Positions 37,538-50,450 of a stretch of 64,000 nt of DNA are shown one piece after another. The DNA comes from Lutraria lutraria. Taxonomy: Eukaryota; Mollusca; Bivalvia; Venerida; Mactridae. The number at the start of each line of letters is the position of its first letter. Positions within the stretch are counted from its first letter, which is position 1. The stretch lies in assembly GCA_964023205.1 (NCBI GenBank), contig OZ026845.1, positions 10,240,001 through 10,304,000 of the forward strand, given 5' to 3'. The translations under genes were made by a program, and so were the position numbers. The notes under the pieces are model-generated. The model saw only the letters and a program-made list of their open reading frames with translations. It made no database searches and had not been told where the DNA came from.

Positions 37538-40500
37538 ATTGGGGGTCTGAGTTTTCTTTGGTGAGGGGTCGTATATTTGTACTTTTACGACATTGAAAAA
37601 AATACAAATAACGACCTTTCAGCCAAATTCTGTCACAATAAAGTGTTTGTTTAACGTATTAAGTATCCTCGTCAATATTCTCAAAGTGATTCAAAACTAA
37701 TTTATTATAGATCAGAAAAATAGTATAAACACAAAATGTGTATTGAGATTATCCCTTTTAGTGTTTCCGGTCAAATTATCAGCGAAATCAAAATAAATGA
37801 CTGCAACGGACAATAGCGAAACGAACGGAAACATGGTTTGGAAAAACCTATGAAATATATTTAGCACTGAACTGGGTTTCTGAAAGATAGTATACGGACC
37901 GTGTAATGGATAGGTCTAGCTTATCCCATTTATAAAAATTAATGTTAAATTAATTATAACTGGGTAATGGTATTGTTTTGATTTATTTATTTAAGTATAA
38001 TATTGCTAGATCTACCATTATACAAACATGTATAATTGACCCAGTTAGCATACTAAAGCGTATAAGCTGCTGATCCCTTAGTGAAAGAGTTTTTGCGTGA
38101 GGTTTTTACATCTTATTCATTTTGGTATAAAGATAACTTTTTCCAGGATGTAATAGACGCTACATGCATTTTCGTTTAGTTTTCCACACTGTCCGACTGC
38201 TAAAAATATCGTATAATACCACGAGATGTGAAACAAGACGATTCACGATTGGAATTGCTTCTACCTATCTTTTGTTGCTGCCAACCTCTATTGCGAGTGT
38301 ACATGCATGGGGTACTAATGGGTTTGTTAGGGAGAGTGAGATTAAAATAAAATCTTATCTATAGTAAGCATCAAGAAATAGTGAGACTGCGGATAAAAGA
38401 CTTAATCATTGTTAGGTTTGGTTAGTAATTGGTGAGATGCAGGGTGCAAGAAGGAGAACAAAGTATGTAGAATGAAAGAATTGTGTATCAGTCACATCAA
38501 TACACATACATGAATTCTCCGAGCTTATTTGTTTTGCAGACTCGAGTGTCGAGTCGTAACACTAGAACAAAACTAACACCGAGAACGTAACACGAGTGTT
38601 GCGAATCTGTTCGAGAGTCTACTCTCCGTTCTATGGGGAGTGAGCGAGAACAGGATAGCGACAGCAAATGAAAGTGAAAGCGATGACGAACACAGTAAAT
38701 GAGAGTTTTGATGTAACTCACCAATGAACTTATATTTAATGTTTGATTAGTGTTTTTCATTAGTGCATTATATTATTATCGAAATAAAATTTATTATGGC
38801 GCTTATAATAATGTTGACTTGTACTTGAATAAGCATATATACAGATCTATATAGATTCTAATTATATTCATCAAAATCGCTAATTTAGCTTTGGCACAAT
38901 TTCTTTTGCTCAAGACTGACACTATATTAATACAGGAACATCGTCAAAATCACCGTCATTTGATAATTTATCTAAATACAGCAAAAATACAACGAGTAGT
39001 TTTAAGAACGTTGATCTAGCTGTTAGTTTAGACTATCTAGTGCGTCGTTACTTCGCATGCGCAGAATGTCACGCGGATGCCTAAACTCTACCTTAGCGAT
39101 TGCAAAACAAATACACTCTCTATGTACAACAAGTGTTTTATTATATAACTATTCATATATTCATTCAACTGGATAAAAGCTAACAGTGGGGTGATTTAAA
39201 AGAATAAAAACAGGGCGCTATGTCTAGTACTTGACTGATAATATGCCTGTTTTGAACTGGTCCAGCGTAGGCAAGGTGACACTGTAATGTAATGAGCTTC
39301 GAATTTTTCACCCATGTGGGATCCAACAGACATAATTTCAAAGTGAAAACGGAATGCCCTAAAAGTAGCAAGTGCGGTCCATTCGACGTTTCCTTACATT
39401 ATATATATTATAGCTTATATAACAATCTTCAAGTCAATGGTGCCTAAAACTAAACCACGCATAAACACGCAAACACGGGGGTAAATAAACTACTGGTGAT
39501 CGGTCTCCAGCTTATCATTATGGAAGACAGGATACGTCAAGTTCCACACAAACATATTAGGAAAAAATCACATACAACTCACGACTTTCATACCATTCTC
39601 ATCATTTATGGAACAAGACAAAAGTAACAGTTATTTAAAACACGTTTGAGAAAAGTAACTGAATATCAATTGGTCATGTACGTTTGATTTTGAATCATGC
39701 TTCTATTGCACAAAGCACAATAGAAAATATTTTTTTGCGCTATAAATATGCATTGTATTTGTATATTATTAATTTGTATGTATATACATGTGGAACTAAT
39801 ATACCAATACAAGGTTGTTATACAATCATGCATACATACGTTTAAAAAGTTTGATCACTTACCCTATAGACAACAAGTCATATCAGTTCGTATTGCTTAT
39901 ATATATAGGTGTAGATATATTGACTTCATGTGATTACTAGCTCAAGGCCTAAGAAGTGTTTTTTTCTGGTTACCTGCTTATTAAAAATGGAGTGGGGATG
40001 TCGACATTGTTTTTGAAAGCGAATGGAAAGATAAAAATGCGGATGTACCGTTCCTTCAGTCCTTATAAAAAGTAGGGGGTATAGTAGGTCAGGTAATCAC
40101 AAGCAAACCCTTTTTACGCTAAAAGAACTGTATGTGATATTTTGTGGAAATGACGTATCACCTGTATTCCATAATGATAAGCTGAAGACCGATCCCCAGC
40201 GGTACACGTACCAACCTCATCCATTATTAGCAAAATACTTTTTGACGAACTCTTGACAATTGGAACAGCATATATCTTGCTGTCTGACATATGAAAACCC
40301 AGTGATCAGAGTTGGAACCTGCCTTTAAATACTCTGAACATAGTGGGGGTAATTATGGGATACAATGTTCACTTAGATGAGAGGGAGCAAGATTAGAATC
40401 AATTCTAAAAACATGACAGAGAGTTGTTTCGTCTACCCTGCTTACGACTGGTAACTAGTTAACACTTAATAATTGCTGAAATGCCAATGTTGACCTAGGA

Positions 40501-41554
40501 TTTAAAAATCCAATACAAATCTAATGAGTTTAATTTAAGTAACCTGCAACTTGTTTTTCAACTCCTGAGAAAACTATGTATTAAATTAGGCAGAAGACGA
40601 ATAGTCAAAAGGACACTGATTAAGGGAAATAGCTGAAGGTTTTTTCTTGTATAGTGTGAGAAATTCCGTTTTACGATACAAAAAATTTAGTCGGGCATTG
40701 TATCTTTTTATGGACTCGAAAGACATTGTAAAGCTATTGTAACTTGTATAAGATAAATTAAAATATGTATTAAGAGCCATTGGCAGAAACACAGATTATA
40801 TTGTTAGACATGTGACATGTAGGTAGTATTTTATCAATGTTTAAAAGAAAATATTCAGTATAATTGACCGTTTAATCAAGGACTCTAGCTGTTTTCAACG
40901 GTAATATATAGAGTAACTGACTTAACGTATGTGGCTTGGTTAAAATCGCTAAAATAACGTATAATAATATTTCATTTAAATCTGTTTGTTGTAATTTATT
41001 CCTATATACAGAGTTGTAATCGTTGTTAAAAAATGCAAATTACGTGCGATATTGGTTAATGGATCGAAGACCAATCAAGTATATTTGTTTCAAATCAATT
41101 GCAATGCACTTTATACAGTGGGTTTATTTTAGTATATACTTATGGTTTAGTTATTAAATCTATACATTGGTGAAACTTGATTTGGCCTGACATCCAAGCC
41201 CGTTACCTTAATTAATTCATGAAATCGAAAGACTGCATATCTATTTAAACTTGTACGATCCAATTTAATGATTTGGAAATTTTAAAAGTTGCAATATTCA
41301 AACATGTAAAAACAATAGATACAAAAAAATATTACGGTACATATAAAAAAATTATGTAACAAATTGTTATATGATCCATTTATTTTCAACGTCATAGTAG
41401 TCCCTTACTTTAATCGATTCCGTTAAAATACCGCCGTTTCGTGTATTACACCCTTGCTCTCAATTGTTCTTCTTTCGCGAAGTAAGATAGCGTAAAGCCG
41501 GCGTGTGATATTTTGATTTCAGGGTTTCTTATAATTCACCCACCTCTTGTCAAG
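37538..41554. promoter_or_regulatory. Divergent intergenic region between ELL and NCLN
   Basis: The two genes are transcribed away from each other, so both promoters and 5' UTRs should lie here. No TATA box or motif can be assigned with confidence. A CpG-bearing patch at about 38510-38700 and a good acceptor-like TTTTGATTTCAG ending at 41522, 32 bp before the NCLN ATG, are the notable points. The latter hints at a non-coding first NCLN exon. The inverted-repeat element at 39490-40205 occupies the middle. Confidence 0.45.
39490..40205. mobile_element. ~0.7-kb element with long inverted terminal repeats
   Basis: The left arm (about 39490-39585) contains GATCGGTCTCCAGCTTATCA and TTATGGAAGACAGG. 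The right arm (about 40115-40205) contains the reverse complement with few mismatches (TATTCCATAATGATAAGCTG, AAGACCGATC). Arm similarity continues weakly through TTCCACA..AAA and ATCACATACA, about 90 bp. The interior is AT-rich with no credible transposase, so it is a non-autonomous DNA element or foldback. Confidence 0.75.
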
Positions 41555-44500
41555 ATGGATGGGATTGGAGAAGTCTTCGAGATGTTCAAAAGCTGTTTTC
41601 CTCTTTCATTCCTTTTTTTCATTCCGATTTTCATTATAATCTCCCCAGTGTCACCCGTAAATGCTGCTCACGAATTTGCAATTTATCGGATGCAACAGTT
41701 TGACCATTATGACATGAAAATAGGTAAGTAATCAAACTACATCTATATACGGGTTGTCGGCTTAAATGATTTCTTTAATAAAATGATTTTATACGTTGAC
41801 TAGTGTTAAATTTTACAAACTTCAATATTTTAATGAATTCAAATACGACAAGTATTCGGATATATTTATTTCGGATAGTTTTTACAATGCAGTCCGTTTT
41901 ATACAGTTTCGATTTCAATTCTAGGTAGCAAGATGTCATTGATCAACATGGAAGCTAGACCTCTTGATGCTAAAATGGTCACAAGGAGATGTATCCTATC
42001 AAGACTTAAAGAAGTCACTGGTGCTAAATACAGAGAGCTTGTTGAGCAAAAAGCAGGTGGTTTACTTATTCTGCTTCCGCAGAACTTATCAAACCTCTCT
42101 GTTGATGCTACACAGGTAATTTCTTAAGTGTTTTATATTTATTGAAAATGATTGCTAGACAGGGATCTCTTTTCTACAGGTTTGGACTATTTTAAGGATT
42201 GAAGTAATGTTGTTAAATGGGAAATTATCCCGAAATAGGAAGTAAAATTTCACTACAGTTTATAATTCTGTATAACAATATGTATGTTTTGTGTTACATG
42301 TTATTTGATCCTTTTAACATCTTTTACTATACTTATACATATTACTGATTAATCATTGATTTTCTTCATTTGAAAATTAATAAATTTATACATCTACTTT
42401 ACATTATTACAGTTTGGAGAGCAGCATTTATCTCATTATTTTATTTAACTTTACAGCATTTGCAATCTTTGGAGCATGAATTGCTTTCAACTGAGGATAG
42501 TAGTGTGCCTGTTTACTTTGCTCATGAGACAGAGGAGTTGACTGAAGTGTATGAAGGAGTAACAGGGGGTTCTGGTGATGATGCTGCAACTGCCGTTGAA
42601 GGTATTAATATTTTATTTATTATCATCAGTAAATATTCGTTTATATTTAAGTTAAAATATTTTCACTCAATTTTCAGCTGATTATTTGACTACATTATTT
42701 GCTTAATTTCATGAAACAGCCATGCCTGTTCATTTTTACTGCTAGTAGCATTTTGTTGATTTAAGAAAGATGTGTTTACCATTCTTGTATTTGTTTACAG
42801 CTTTGTTTAGTTCTGCATCAGCTAATGGTTTCCAGATGGTTATGTCTGGTTCACAGGCAAAGGCCTTATCTGACTTTCAGATCACCAATATACAGGTATG
42901 GCTAAATTTTTATGTCCATGATGATGTCATTTTAAGAAATATGGATGGGCTTATAGTGTTACCCTTGTCTGTGCGTCCGTCTGTTTAATTTATCTGTTAC
43001 ATGAAGGTGTATAACAATAAAATACAGATCCAGATTGCTTTCCATTAAAATCACAGGAATTATGGTCTCTTTTTGACTTAGCTCACGGGGGGGGGGGGGG
43101 GGGGCATTTCTAGTTTAATTTTGTGTTGAATGGTTTCTGACTTTTTTTAAATTTGACATTTATCTGTGTAGTGATTTCATTTTTGACTGTTCATTATAAT
43201 CAACATTGCTCAGGAAATATCTCTGATATGTTTTCTATAAATGGTTTTATTTTATTATTGCACTCATTTTTCATTTTTAGGGTCACCTATCTGGCTATGG
43301 TATAGAAGAACAGTTGCCAACCATTGTTGTTGTCACTCATTATGATGCTTTTGGTATTGCTCCAGTATGTATATTCCTTTAGAACTATTGAGAGCAAGCT
43401 GTAGACTCTATTCCTATTTTCTGTGAATTTTCAGATTTATTTGCACACATTTTGTATGAAAATCATGGTTATGCTAATTTATAAATGATTTCATTGGCAG
43501 AAACTCATTTTTCTATTCATTCTCAATACATGCTTGCTTGCCTGTATTACAGTTTAAAGGGGCATACCCTACAACTTGCAAAGAAAATGATGATAAATTA
43601 GAAGACTGTAAAGAAATAAAAGTTGCAGAAAGAAATTCCAGGCAAAAATTCCTTCTATTAACAATAAAAATCACAAAAATATATATCCGCGATACATACA
43701 TTTAGTTGTGGAAATGTTGGGTTTTAGAAATCTTTGTTTTAGTCAATGTCAATGCTGAGCATGATTGCAGAGTTTTGTAAATGATTTGAGAAATATGTCA
43801 ACTTACAGCAAAATTGAAATCTACCTTTTCTTTGCAGTGTGCATGCCCATAAGTTTCCATAAAAGATCGGAAAATCTTCAGAAGTTATTGTTGCACAATT
43901 TTTGGGTGGAAGCGATTTATTATTAATAACTATGATTTTTAGCAGCAAGTACCTAAACAAGCCATTTTACAACACAAATTCTTCTTGCAACTATCAATTG
44001 AATATTATTTTACATACATCTTGCACATTTTGGGTATGCATCTTTAAATAATAGTTTCCATGGAATAGTGTGCGAAATTGTGCAGTTTACATTTCTTTAT
44101 TTCAGAGTTTGTCTACTGGTGCAGATTCAAATGGCAGTGGAGTGATTGCTGTGTTAGAGATAGCACGATTATTCTCAAAACTGTATTCCAACTCAAGAAC
44201 CCATGCAAAGTATCCTTTCAGTTTGGCCTTTTTTACCCTGTACTAATATCTACATTCTTTTCTCTATTTCTGAACTGTGAAGCTTCTGGACTTGGAAATA
44301 CCATGAAACAAAAAAAAATGTAATATAAATAGCACATGATTATGAACAGAACTTGTATTATATGTCAGTATCTATGATTGATAGGGTTAATTTGATGGAT
44401 AATATTAAGATATGCACTCTTTTTTTGATGTGCACTCTTTGTTTTTGAGTTAACTGGTTGCATAAGTTTGTTATCAAGAGATAAGCTCCCTCTCAGTTGA

Positions 44501-47500
44501 TTTTTCTTAGTTTGAAGTAGACATTTTCTGATCAATCTCTGAGTGCACTGTTAATATTTTGAGGTTGCTCGAGCATAAAATGCTAAATGGTGAACCATTA
44601 TGATTACACTGTCTTTCATTATGTGGTGTAAAACATTGTTTCAATTGACATCTTCTGAAATCAATAGGAAATTTCAATCAAACACTACTGGAATAATCTG
44701 TGTTCAAATTATGCTCACTTGTTTAACATGGACCTTTAAAAATCTTCTGACCATACCAAAACTCCTTGAAGTTTATCTTAGATGTTAAGTGTGTTGCATT
44801 GTCTAGCTTTGCTCAACCACGAATTTATATATGGTTTTAAATACAATATTTTTGAATATGTTTGTAACTAGATACATGTATGTATATATTACTTATAAAA
44901 ATATGTTCAGTTCTGTTGAAATTGACCACACACCTGTGATCATTTGTTTTAGATGGATTTTTATTGGTAAAACTTGAAATTCTTCTTGACCAAAGCCACA
45001 TTGCCTAGAGCATTGATATTTAGTGTATAACATAGCTTAAAGGTCTTCATATTACACCCCTGGAGTCTGAATTATCCCGGTCCAGAAGTTATTTGTTTTA
45101 TCTATATTTGTAATGTAGGGAAAACCTTTAAAAATCATCTCTAAAAAAGTACACTGTCTAGAGTTCAGATATTTATTTATTATTATTCATAGTTTAACTA
45201 TTTCTAAAACATGGTACATAGGAAATATATTACACAGAATGGGCATATAAAGTTACAGTGTTCAAACAAAAATATATTACTGAATATACAAATTGAGATT
45301 GTAAAATTATTAAAGGTAAATAATATCAGTAAAAAATTGAAACCATGTCACAAATGTTAAAATACAAGGATAACACAAAAAAATTTAGTGTATAGTTTTG
45401 TCTGGTTGTCTTCTACTTAGAAAGTTCAAATTATGCTCTTTTTGTCGAAATTGGTTCCATCCATGGAGTCACATGTTTACCAAATTTTCAATGTGTCAGG
45501 TTGCTCAGGTGAGTGATATAGAGGCATCATGGCTCTCTTCTTTAACTCTTATATAAACTTCAATTGATCATCACATAGATATTGTGTTCCTTAACTGTTC
45601 CTAGGTATAATTTGGTCTTCTTGTTGTCTGGTGCTGGAAAGTTTAATTATCTTGGATCAAAGAAGTGGATTGAAGACACACTTGAGAATGCTGGTAAGTA
45701 AATCCTTCGAGTTAAAATAGAAATTTTATTAGTAAAGTCATTACTGCAGTCTGAACACAGTAATCCTTCAGAGTATGCTCAACCAAAACAAATATTTTCA
45801 TTGATGATGTATCTTTTGTATTTGATGACACAGTTCTTGGTCACATGACTGCTATAATTGCATGCCCTTACTATTCTGCTTGTTATTTAGTATTTAAAAA
45901 GTTTTCAGAACCCCAGGCTTGGACTACTCACACTTATTGCCAATTGTTATTGAATATAAAATTACTGTTTTTTTTTAAATAAGATAGAAAAGAGAATGAT
46001 AAAAACTTATCTGTCATTATATAAGTTGAAAGTCTGAGTTGGCTGGAATCAATTGAAAATTATTTTGAACTTCAATATGAATTATGCATAATTGCAGATT
46101 GTTGTAAATTCTATGATTAAATGGTTGTATTTTAATATATTTCAGACAGTAACCTGTTGTCAGATATTGCCTATGTACTGTGTCTGGATACAATTGGTCA
46201 ACATGATTCTCTAAGATTACATGTGTCAAAACCTCCCAAAGAAGAGTCTCCTGGTGGAGAATTCCTCATGGTGAGTGGACTTGGTATATAATAGTACAGT
46301 CAAACCTGTCAACAAAGTCCACCCTGTGGAAAGACATAATGTGGCCTTTGTTGACAGGTGGCTTTTATTCATAGGTCAATTTCAAAGATAGTTTTAAAGG
46401 ATGTCCTCTATTCACAGGGTGACCTTGATTCGAAGGTGACCACTAACACAGGTTATACTGTAATACTGTTCACATGATAATATGCAGTGTTTCAGACCAA
46501 AGTGTGAATTTAAAAAAAGTGGTGACATCTTATGATTCTTATAAATAACCAATTTAGCATTGATTAAATTGAGTGTATGATTTTTCCTCCAGACACAAAA
46601 TCTCTCGTACAATATATTTTAAACAAAAGTGGTCAGAACTGCTAAATAATTATTTGTTTGCTTGATGGATGAGGAATTTTCCTCCATCCGGTGTTTGTGC
46701 TATCAATTGTGTACTGTAGGATTCATTATGTATTTATCTTGTCTTATTAGTGTATGCTTATAGTGTGGTATCCACATGAATTGTAAGTTGATAATGTTTT
46801 TAAGTTGGATATCATTGATTATGATAATAATGTATCCCTTGGCAAAAAATGATCATAAAAACACATTATGTTCTAGATTCTTTTTATGATTTTTATGCCC
46901 CTGTATTGATGGATCAGGGGCAAATTGTTTTTGGTCTGATTGTAAGCTTATTTGTACCAAACTTTAACCTTGCCTTTAAAATCAAAACGCTTCCACCTAC
47001 AATCATGAAACTTCATATGTTGGTTCCTTATGACAACCTCTACAGGCCCTGTGCATTTTTAGGTCAGTAGGTCAAGGTCAATCTGAGGGGGGCATTGTCC
47101 TTTGACCTACTGACCTGAAAGTGCACATCTTGTTGATTTTGAGTTTAGTGTAATCATATGATAGAAATAAAATGCAGTTTTAGCCGTCTGAACTTAGTCG
47201 TGAGATTTATAGATTTGTAAACTACTTCATTTCAGCACCTGGAGAAAGTTATTGGAACGTTCTTCTCAGATGTAGATTTCAAGATGGTGCATAAAAAGAT
47301 CAACCTTGCTGAGGAATTATTGGCTTGGGAACATGAACGATTCAGTATGAAAAGATTGCCAGCATTTACTTTGTCACACCTTGATTCACACAAAAGCCTT
47401 GATAGAACTACAATATTAGATACTAGGTAAGATATAGCTGTTTTTCAGGGGTAGAAGTTTTCTGTTGTTTGTTTGTTTTTTGCCGGAAATCCATTTTTTT

Positions 47501-50237
47501 GCATGTGTGGACCATACTGATTCTTAAGATTTTACGGATTTTTCTATATATTATTCATATAGACAGTGTTGTTAAATTCTAAAGAGTACATAATTATAGA
47601 ACTTCTAGTTTAAGGCAATGATATCACAGTGTCAGAAATACATAGTTCTAAGACTTGTTAAAGACAATGTAATATACCTATTGGTAAGGTTTTTATAGTT
47701 ATTACTCTAAATGTATCTCAGAACTTAAAGTAGGTATAACAGTATTTAAAGACGAGCTAAATGGGGGTTTTGTAACTCCATAATATTTCTTTTTTGCCAT
47801 ATTTCAGAAATAGAGTGAATGAAGAAAGCTTAGTGAGAAATATTCGTATCATAGCAGAAACACTAGCTAGACATGTATATAATCTTACATCTCAGGGAAA
47901 TATGCAGCTATTTACTGAAACTTTAGTAAGTTATCTTATAACATGTTTATGTCACATACTTTGTGGTACTACTGACAGTGATCTAGATTTTCCTACTGGT
48001 ATAAACTGGTACAGGTACCCGGTAATCAAATTTTACATGGTTCTAATTTTAGAAAATTATATCCCTTTAACCCAGAACCTCATAGTCCCCTAGTCTAAAC
48101 TGGTGAGGTGCATGTGAAGGGTTAAGGTAAACTGGTGAGGTGCATGTGAAGGGTTAAGAAGATTAAAGAAATGTTATCAGGACTGTTACGATTTCATGGT
48201 GATTCTGACAAATTACTTTTTTTTTTTTTCTTTTTAATTATTTTTTTTTTTAGTTTTAACGTGAACATTTTAAGGCATGAGTGGATTAGAGTATGTACTG
48301 TTTGTTTATAGGATGTTCAAAAGGATCTGGTGTCTGCCTGGATGGATCATATCACATCCCAACCAAGAGCTGCTCAACTTTTACCCAAAGATTCCAGTCT
48401 GTTGTCTACATTAGAAGAAACAATGGCCAGATATCTAAAAGATGTCAAACGTTTCTCTGTGAAGACAGATAAAAGGTAGGGGACTTTAAATTTGAATCGA
48501 TAAAGAACCAGGAAAAACTGTTAGAAAAAAATAGTAATATAAATGCCCTGTTCTTCTGTCTCCCCTCTCTCTGTGGGCAGCTCTGAAATGACCAAAGCTG
48601 TTGAATGGGCTTTTAATCAGCAAATAATTAGATAATACATGTTTCATATATAAACATTCATGTCTTGTCAAGGGCTCGACACTAACTTATCTTCCATGAT
48701 GGCCCAAAGGACTACCAGCTTTTGAAGTCTGCTGGTCCGACAGAATTTCAGATGGTCCTGTCACCTATAAATATATTATTTGTTTATTTACTGTTAAAAA
48801 TCGAGTCTCCTAGAATATCCATTGGACCAATCAAATTCCATGAGGTAATGGTCCACAAAAGCTTCTAGTCTCGGACAAGCGGACCAGTGTTAGTGTCGAG
48901 CCCTGTTGTCATAATGACTTATATATAATCCAAGAAATTAATTTATAATTATATAAAAAATTTTTTTTTTGATTATATATAAAGTCATTATGACTGTTAC
49001 TTAAAGTTTTGATTGAATGGGTGACTTTGAAGATCAGAGCTCTGATGCATTTTGAAACATGGAAAAAATCCTGTATTGATCTATGGTATTTATTATTTTA
49101 CAGGGATCCAGAGTTTGTGTTTTATGATGGAGCAGAGTACACAATTAATGCATTTAGTGTGAAACCAGCTGTTTTTGATCTCTTCCTTGCAATAGCTATA
49201 GGTGGTTATCTGGCTGCTGTCTACTTTCTTGTCCAGGTAAAATTATTTATTTCCAACTCTTACAAATGTACGCATTAGGATTGGTCAATGGAGGGAGTTT
49301 ACACTTCGATAAACTCCATTTCAATCGGAAGCCTTTTGTTTCTGTACATTGTTGACGGACTACTTTTGCCAGCTAAAGAGTTTAGGCGGTTCATGTCCGA
49401 CATTTGTAAGAATTGAATAAAACAATTGAATTTAATTGGACTAGTGTTTTAATATATATCCTGATAAGTAATGGCTCAAATATATGTGAGTACATGCTAT
49501 TATTTGTCAAGAATGAAACGAATGCAGCTTGTGTTTGAAGAATAATATTGACACTGGTTGTTTATATATTATTAGATATTCAGATAATTAAAGCAAGGGA
49601 CATGATGAAATTATAAAAAAAACACCTGTTGACAATAGAGAACTAGTAATAAACCTTAATTGCTAAGTCTGAATGACTGCATTGTTGGATATTAATGCTT
49701 GACTTATATGTATTTGTTAAGTAAGGATATGTCCAACATATTTTACCCTTTCACTTTATTCTATTTAGTAACTTTAGTAAATTTACTTACAATCTTGATG
49801 CCAGTAGGTTTTTATAATATGTTGATACATCTTTTTTACTATTTTGTGGATGAATTTTATTGTAAAACACTTTTGAATATATTTTATATATGAACAAAGT
49901 GGTATAATATTGTGGCAAAATGATAATGGATTATTTATACATTGTAACCTCCATGAGCAGTCACCTCCAAGCAACAGCCACCTTCCTATTACAGCCAGTA
50001 TATTAGTGACCAAAATTGACATTAACTCTATTTTCACCCTCTCAACAACAGCCACCCCCTTTCAGCAATCATTTGTGGCCTTCCCATTGGTGACTGTTGT
50101 AGGAAGGTTGCACTGTAAATGTTTGAGTACCGATAATGTTATTTTTTACATTTTATTTTCAGAATTTCCATGTTCTTCTTGGTTTGTTTATAAAGCTCAG
50201 TAAACCAGCGGTTGCCAAGACAACGAAAGTGAATTAA
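41555..50237 (+). CDS. NCLN: Nicalin, ER translocon-associated membrane protein, 13 coding exons
   Basis: Nicalin sits in the ER membrane with NOMO and TMEM147 and acts beside the Sec61 translocon in multipass membrane-protein biogenesis (family knowledge). Coding exons: 41555-41723, 41925-42115, 42457-42601, 42801-42895, 43281-43364, 44106-44209, 45605-45693, 46146-46270, 47236-47426, 47808-47925, 48312-48475, 49104-49236, 50163-50237. All junctions are GT-AG with consistent phase; total 1683 nt, 560 aa, against 563 in human. The start has a hydrophobic segment at residues 15-38, then AAHEF.IYRMQQFD. The M28-peptidase-like fold shows HYDAFG (H220, D222) and GADSNGSG (D235); family members are regarded as non-proteolytic. 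Other conserved blocks are NGFQMV, GKFNYLGSKKW, LCLDTIG, KINLAEELLAWEHERF, QPRAAQLL, RYLKDVK and RDPEFVFYD. A C-terminal membrane segment is at about residues 514-535. The ATG at 41555 is the first in frame and matches the usual family start. Confidence 0.96.
43087..43104 (+). repeat. G18 homopolymer
   Basis: Eighteen consecutive G in NCLN intron 4. Confidence 0.95.
45405..45545 (-). repeat. Fragment of the AACAAGAGGGCC..CGCTCAC element family, minus strand
   Basis: Read on the minus strand from about 45542 it gives AAGAGAGCCATGATGCCTCT, then ATCACTCACCTGAGCAACCT. This matches the openings of the elements at 22603 and 61133. Only the 5' part is present, in NCLN intron 6. Confidence 0.55.
46295..46462. 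mobile_element. TA-flanked MITE (CAGTCAAACCTG ends)
   Basis: Starts TACAGTCAAACCTGTC and ends ACAGGTTATACTGTA. The internal sequence speaks of the same family: GTGGCCTTTGTTGACAGGTG and ATTCACAGGGTGACC. In NCLN intron 8, 25 bp after the exon 8 donor. Confidence 0.75.
46885..47130. repeat. Dispersed-repeat-like element, inverted relative to 32640-32870
   Basis: Starts TTTTTATGCCCCTG and carries ATCATGAAACTTCATATGTT, GACAACCTCTACAGGCCCTG and TCAGTAGGTCAAGGTCA. These are reverse complements of blocks in 32640-32870. It is followed by a small inverted echo (CCTTTGACCTACTGACCTG). In NCLN intron 8. Confidence 0.55.
48096..48159. repeat. 32-bp tandem duplication
   Basis: TAAACTGGTGAGGTGCATGT plus AAGGGTTAAG occurs at 48096 and again at 48128 without differences over the visible unit. 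In NCLN intron 10. Confidence 0.85.
48669..48905. mobile_element. hAT-like MITE with AGGGCTCGACACTAAC ends
   Basis: The left end (C)AAGGGCTCGACACTAAC and right end GTTAGTGTCGAGCCCTG are near-perfect inverted repeats of 16-17 bp. The CAGGG-type terminus on the right is typical of hAT elements. TTGTCA flanks both sides (48665-48670 and 48906-48911), a possible target duplication, although hAT normally gives 8 bp. The interior (about 200 bp) is non-coding and has its own partial symmetry (CTGCTGGTCCGACAGAA against TCGGACAAGCGGACCAG). In NCLN intron 11. Confidence 0.75.
48908..48993. repeat. AT-rich imperfect palindrome
   Basis: GTCATAATGACTTATATATA followed by ATC at the left pairs with GATTATATATAAAGTCATTA at the right across a 40-bp AT-rich centre. 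It directly abuts the hAT-like element. Could be a small inverted-repeat element of its own. Confidence 0.65.
49938..50117. mobile_element. TA-flanked MITE, diverged copy, just upstream of NCLN last exon
   Basis: Starts TACATTGTAACCTCC and ends GGAAGGTTGCACTGTA, with inverted ends and TA at both boundaries. The interior has repeated ACAGCCACC blocks in both orientations (GTGGCC, GGTGACTGTTG). It ends 45 bp before NCLN exon 13. Confidence 0.6.
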
Positions 50238-50444
50238 GTGCTGAATCTTCATGAAGATCATTGTGTGAAACCTTGAACAAATTTTTAGGATAAATCCGTC
50301 ATATTCTTACTTCAACTGCCTCAGTGAGCTGACCCTTGTAGGATTTTATATTGTTCAGGTGCAGTGAATTTGGATATACTTAAGATTGGAGTGTGACGTT
50401 TTACAAATACATAACCATGCACAAGTTTTTGTGTTTTTCTACTA

Positions 50445-50450
50445 AATAAA
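50445..50450 (+). terminator. Candidate polyadenylation signal of NCLN
   Basis: A canonical AATAAA lies 208 nt after the NCLN stop and is followed within about 15 nt by a T/GT-rich stretch, as expected for a cleavage site. Other AT-rich candidates further down cannot be excluded. Confidence 0.55.

Noticed and set aside
38164..38760. Two ORFs in the ELL-NCLN spacer as possible genes
   Set aside because: No recognisable domains and no linked splice structure; the CpG patch fits promoter-side sequence better.
37538..41554. Shared bidirectional promoter for ELL and NCLN
   Set aside because: The start codons are 4 kb apart with a mobile element between; independent promoters are more likely.
44078..44323. 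81-codon plus-strand ORF in the NCLN region
   Set aside because: It overlaps NCLN exon 6 in a different frame; the NCLN frame there carries the conserved GADSNGSG motif.
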